Source of the DNA: Oscillospiraceae bacterium
GTDB lineage: Bacteria > Bacillota > Clostridia > Oscillospirales > Acutalibacteraceae
Reading direction: 5' to 3'
DNA: 8,770 nucleotides
Assembly (NCBI GenBank): GCA_031262125.1
Contig: JAISII010000060.1
Location: 1 to 8,770 of the forward strand
Below the pieces are notes generated by a model. That model saw nothing but the letters and a program-made list of their open reading frames with translations. It did not search any database and was not told the DNA's origin. Positions 5,656 through 8,770 of the stretch are shown one piece after another. Position 1 is the first letter of the stretch, and the number at the start of each line of letters is the position of its first letter. A program made the translations under genes and the position numbers.

Positions 5656-7599
5656 TTATCGTTTAACTTTTTCGAAAATAGGGGCGATTTTCATAGAAAC
5701 AACAACCTTTTTCCAGTCGGACTCAGGCAAGCCCCAGCCTTTAAATACATATTTATACTCGCTCCAGTCGGGTCGTGTGGGGTTGGGGGGCGGAGTTGCT
5801 GATTTACCTTCTTCTACAAGCTCGGTTTTAAGTACGCTATTGTCCCAGTTAACCCAAGTAACCTGAAAACGAATTTTATCGTCTTCCGAAATCACCATAT
5901 TATCGGTTTTGCCAAGATCCTCGTCGCCGTTTGGTCTGCCGTCGCCGTCGTACCAGTTGACTTCGGAGGAGCCGTTGTCGTAAGCATTAAGGAAAGATGA
6001 GTAAGAGGGTTTTGATGAGCCATAGCGGTTATAATAAATATCGGGCCAAAGTGCGTCGGAGTTAAGTTTGATTTTGTTTGTGTCAACGCTGTAGGTTTCG
6101 CCGGGGCGAACTTTGCGGGCAACCAAAACCGTGCGGAAATCGGCACCGAATTCATATGAACAGGTAGAAAGTGTAATTAAAGAATCGTTTTCGTTTACGT
6201 CAACCGGCATATCAAACAGCGAGCGGATTCTTAAGTTGTAAACAAAGTTCATAAACTGAGCATCGCTATTAAAATCGGCAACAAGATAATTGAAGAATTT
6301 GGAAGGTTCAACATCTACATCTACTTTTAAGTACGAGATTATTTTATAAACGCCCGCACCGTCTTCGGTGTCGAAATATATAATGGGAGAAGCCTTCATA
6401 AAGTCTAAATTACCGCTTGTTCCCCCGTAATTTAGCAGATTGGAAAACATCGAGCCGTCTATCATATGATGCCCGTGCATAATCACATTTTTGCTCTTAA
6501 CGCTTTTAGAGCATCGGAAATCTAAAAATATGCTGCCAAAGCCGGAGCTGTTGCCGTAAATATCACGCCACAGGTAATATTGGTTTGTGGAGGTGTCGGC
6601 GGTGTTCTCTACAACGGGGTAGTTTATTTTTGTGTTGTCGATTTTTACATAACCAACAATGGCACTGCTTTTTGATTTTAGCTGGTCGAACATATTTTTG
6701 GAGAGATTTGAATCCGCCAAATTTGCAGATGGTGCTGTTGCCTCGGGGTCTATAGATGGACTGTAACTGTCGTAAATCGTGCGGAACTGTGCATTAAAAG
6801 AGTCGTTTAGCATAGGGTCAATAATATATGTCCTTGCCAAAAAGTAACCGCCGACTATTATTGCCAGTGCGGCAGCAAGAACAATTGATTTACGCAAAAT
6901 TTCTCCCCAGCTGTCGCCTTTTAGGGGTATTATGTTTGATATAAAACCACGCTTTTCGTTTTTAACTTCTACCTGCGTAAAGCCGTTTGGGTATTTTTCT
7001 TTTGCTGCGGCAAAGATTGCCTGTGCCTTTTGCACCGAGGCTGCAATAAGGTCAGAATACTCACGTTCGGTCAGCTCGGTTTGCGGCAGAGCAACAACTT
7101 TAATGCCTTTGTATAAAAAGCAATAACCACGGTATTCGTTGCCGCAATTGCCCAGTGAGTGGATTTTAACTTTGCTTTTAAGCATTGCTGGTGTGGCTTT
7201 TTTGCCGAACTTTTTTGGTTTTTTTGCGTCTTCGGGTGTTGTTTGGTCAGCTGATTCCTGCTTGTCGGCTGTTGTTGCTTTTTCAGCTTTTGCAACCTCT
7301 TGCAAGGGCTGTTCTTTTTCATAATTAATAATAGTTCTGGAAAAAATATCCCTAAACGATTCGCTGCTGGAGGTTGAAAGTGCATTAACCAAAACTATCA
7401 TTTCGGGCGGGTTTGCATCGTTTGTGCTAACCTCAAGTGCCTCGTATATTTTGTTGCAGCTATAGTCAACTTCGGTTTTAAACAGCACGTTAACTTCGTT
7501 TTTATGCAATTCTGCTACCGTTTCGTCAAACACAGTGTTAAAGCCTGCAATGGCTTCGTCGCTTATTCTTACCGAATAAATTTCTACGTTTGTTTTCAT
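5656..7599 (-). CDS. Multidomain class B sortase with cytoplasmic N-domain and C-terminal InlB B-repeat-like domain
   Basis: A 647-residue membrane protein, far longer than typical sortase B (about 240-250). Residues 1-90 and 140-195 look like the two halves of a degenerate MoCF/CinA-type fold, split by a charged, low-complexity linker (about 95-138, rich in K, E, A, T). One membrane helix spans about 238-259. The sortase domain (about 300-500) has catalytic His377 in MHGHHM, Cys480 in TLSTC and Arg489 in FRTVLV, all intact, so it should attach or cross-link surface proteins by transpeptidation outside the membrane. An acidic stretch (DGDG, GDEDLG, about 551-563) precedes a C-terminal domain (578-645) matching InlB B-repeat/Flg_new (VTWVNWDNSVLKTE, YVFKGW). 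A GTG at 7608 is possible, but it lies inside AGGTGA, 5 bases before the ATG I chose. No sorting-signal substrate is encoded here. It follows thiI by 33 bases. Confidence 0.9.
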   Translation of the reverse strand: MKTNVEIYSVRISDEAIAGFNTVFDETVAELHKNEVNVLFKTEVDYSCNKIYEALEVSTNDANPPEMIVLVNALSTSSSESFRDIFSRTIINYEKEQPLQEVAKAEKATTADKQESADQTTPEDAKKPKKFGKKATPAMLKSKVKIHSLGNCGNEYRGYCFLYKGIKVVALPQTELTEREYSDLIAASVQKAQAIFAAAKEKYPNGFTQVEVKNEKRGFISNIIPLKGDSWGEILRKSIVLAAALAIIVGGYFLARTYIIDPMLNDSFNAQFRTIYDSYSPSIDPEATAPSANLADSNLSKNMFDQLKSKSSAIVGYVKIDNTKINYPVVENTADTSTNQYYLWRDIYGNSSGFGSIFLDFRCSKSVKSKNVIMHGHHMIDGSMFSNLLNYGGTSGNLDFMKASPIIYFDTEDGAGVYKIISYLKVDVDVEPSKFFNYLVADFNSDAQFMNFVYNLRIRSLFDMPVDVNENDSLITLSTCSYEFGADFRTVLVARKVRPGETYSVDTNKIKLNSDALWPDIYYNRYGSSKPSYSSFLNAYDNGSSEVNWYDGDGRPNGDEDLGKTDNMVISEDDKIRFQVTWVNWDNSVLKTELVEEGKSATPPPNPTRPDWSEYKYVFKGWGLPESDWKKVVVSMKIAPIFEKVKR

Positions 7600-7604
7600 A
7601 TGTT

Positions 7605-7610
7605 TCACCT
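7605..7610 (-). promoter_or_regulatory. Ribosome binding site deciding the sortase start
   Basis: On the minus strand AGGTGA is 5 bases before the ATG at 7599. An alternative GTG start at 7606-7608 would lie within this site and has no Shine-Dalgarno sequence of its own, so the ATG is preferred. Confidence 0.7.
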
Positions 7611-7632
7611 GCTTAAAAAAATTATGTTTTGC

Positions 7633-8770
7633 TCAGCCCCGTACGGGGAGTATATACCTCATAACGGTGTTTTCCACCGCCTCATCAATCAAGCTTTCGA
7701 TTTGTGCTTTTTGCTCTTCTTCTTTAACAAATTTTAACTTTGGTTTGGTGCGGGGGTGCTTTGGCGTAAACACCGTGCAGCAATCCTCATAGGGTTCTAT
7801 CGAGGTTTCAAAAGTATCAATTTGGCGGGAGATTTTAATAATCTCTTCCTTGTCCATCCCAATAAGCGGTCGGAACACAGGCAAAGCCGAGGCATCATCC
7901 GTGCAGGCAATAGCCTCCAGCGTTTGGCTTGCAACCTGCCCCAAGCTTTCGCCCGTTATAAGGGCTTTGCTGTCGGCGTTTTGTGCTATTATCGAGGCTA
8001 TACGCATCATTGCACGCCGCATTACCAAAGTAAAATAATCGTCGTCGGCAAATTTGCGAATATTCTCCTGAATTTTTGTAAACGGCACGGTATACATATT
8101 TATCGAGCCGCAGTAAAGGCTGACCTTTTGCAACAGCTTAACCACTTTTTGCTCGGCACGGGGGCTTGTGTAGGGTGGGCTTGCAAAGTGTATTGCACAC
8201 AGCCGCAGCCCTCTTTTTGCCATCATATATGCCGCCACGGGCGAGTCTATCCCCCCGCTTATAAGCACTGCCGCATTGCCGCCCGTACCTGTCGGCACAC
8301 CGCCTGCACCCCGTGTTGCCCCGCTGCGTATATATGCGGCGTAATCTCGCACTTCTACCGTAACGGTAACATCCGGGCTATGCACATCAACCGACAAATT
8401 GGGGTATTGCAAAAGCATTGCTTCGCCTAAATTTGCACAAATTTCGGGCGATTTTAACGGGAAAGATTTATCGGCACGTTTTGCCTCAACTTTAAAGGTT
8501 TTTGCCGCTGTCAGCTCTTTGCCAAGGTATTCTGTAGTTGTTTTTACAATATCGTCAAAGTCTTTTTTTGCAACAGCCGCACGAGAAAATGCGGCAATGC
8601 CGAAAATTTTAGAAACACGCAGTGCAACTTCGTCAAAATCGGGTTCCCAATCAATCGGCTCTACATAAATTGTAGATTGAGCTATGTAAATTTTAAAGTC
8701 GCCCAGCGGCTTTAGCGATATTCGGATATTCTTTTTTAAAATATCCTCAAAGGTGCGGCGGTTGAGCCCT
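7633..8770 (-). CDS. thiI: tRNA uracil 4-sulfurtransferase ThiI (N-terminus cut by window edge)
   Basis: ThiI adenylates U8 of tRNA and transfers persulfide sulfur to make 4-thiouridine; in many bacteria it also feeds thiamin thiazole synthesis. The frame has no stop from 7633 to the right edge, giving 378 residues. The visible start GLNRRTFED is the usual ThiI N-terminal motif, so only about 15-20 residues are missing. A Met at 8418 is internal and has no ribosome site. Order: ferredoxin-like region (1-60), THUMP domain (about 60-165, with FPLKSPEICANLGEA), then the PP-loop ATPase with SGGIDSP (171-177). EDCCTVF near residue 325 holds the Cys that corresponds to E. coli ThiI Cys344. It ends without a rhodanese domain, as is usual in Gram-positive ThiI, so a cysteine desulfurase should supply sulfur, perhaps from a gene just outside the window. 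It appears to lead the transcript containing the sortase. Confidence 0.95.
   Translation of the reverse strand, partial: GLNRRTFEDILKKNIRISLKPLGDFKIYIAQSTIYVEPIDWEPDFDEVALRVSKIFGIAAFSRAAVAKKDFDDIVKTTTEYLGKELTAAKTFKVEAKRADKSFPLKSPEICANLGEAMLLQYPNLSVDVHSPDVTVTVEVRDYAAYIRSGATRGAGGVPTGTGGNAAVLISGGIDSPVAAYMMAKRGLRLCAIHFASPPYTSPRAEQKVVKLLQKVSLYCGSINMYTVPFTKIQENIRKFADDDYFTLVMRRAMMRIASIIAQNADSKALITGESLGQVASQTLEAIACTDDASALPVFRPLIGMDKEEIIKISRQIDTFETSIEPYEDCCTVFTPKHPRTKPKLKFVKEEEQKAQIESLIDEAVENTVMRYILPVRG

Noticed and set aside
7637..7648. 12-base palindrome CCCCGTACGGGG
   Set aside because: It lies in the last codons of thiI (Pro-Val-Arg-Gly), has no loop or T tract and is explained by coding sequence.
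7756..8430. Plus-strand 224-codon frame antisense to thiI
   Set aside because: The opposite strand encodes an unmistakable ThiI; the antisense translation is rich in Cys, His and Arg, typical of a shadow frame.

Overview
The window looks like a chromosomal segment of a gut- or rumen-type clostridium, most likely Ruminococcaceae/Oscillospiraceae (inference). Pointers are the moderately AT-rich genes with strong AGGAGG-type ribosome sites, a Ruminococcus-style dockerin with 'IQKYLA'-type helices, a class B sortase, a ThiI without a rhodanese domain, and GC-rich hairpin repeats of a kind I associate with these genomes.

Layout. Positions 1-244 hold a terminator for an upstream plus-strand unit and a good extended -10 promoter. 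This drives the only plus-strand gene (245-1819), an exported, probably lipid-anchored protein with a C-terminal type I dockerin. It converges on a minus-strand, apparently single-gene unit for a cytoplasmic GH13 alpha-glucosidase-like enzyme (1961-3502), which has its own promoter (3555-3584) and a likely shared terminator (1868-1896). Positions 3503-3811 contain that promoter, the terminator of the next minus-strand unit (3643-3677) and a two-module hairpin repeat (3683-3814).

The rest is a minus-strand gene row read right to left: thiI (cut by the right edge; its frame runs open to base 8770), a 647-residue multidomain class B sortase, a 136-residue protein with a TTG start, and rarA. The first three are spaced by 33 and 56-59 bases and are probably one transcript. 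A 99-base gap precedes rarA, which may be read through or have its own start.

How they fit. ThiI (tRNA 4-thiouridine/thiamin sulfur transfer) and RarA (stalled-fork AAA+ ATPase) are housekeeping. The dockerin lipoprotein and the GH13 enzyme are carbohydrate- and surface-related. The most unusual part is the sortase. It has a large cytoplasmic N-terminal region resembling a degenerate CinA/MoaB-type (MoCF) fold split by a charged linker, then one membrane helix, a complete sortase B domain, and a C-terminal InlB B-repeat-like domain. The small protein encoded next to it seems to be a free-standing relative of the same N-terminal region. The pair may form an uncharacterised sortase module (inference from alignment by eye).
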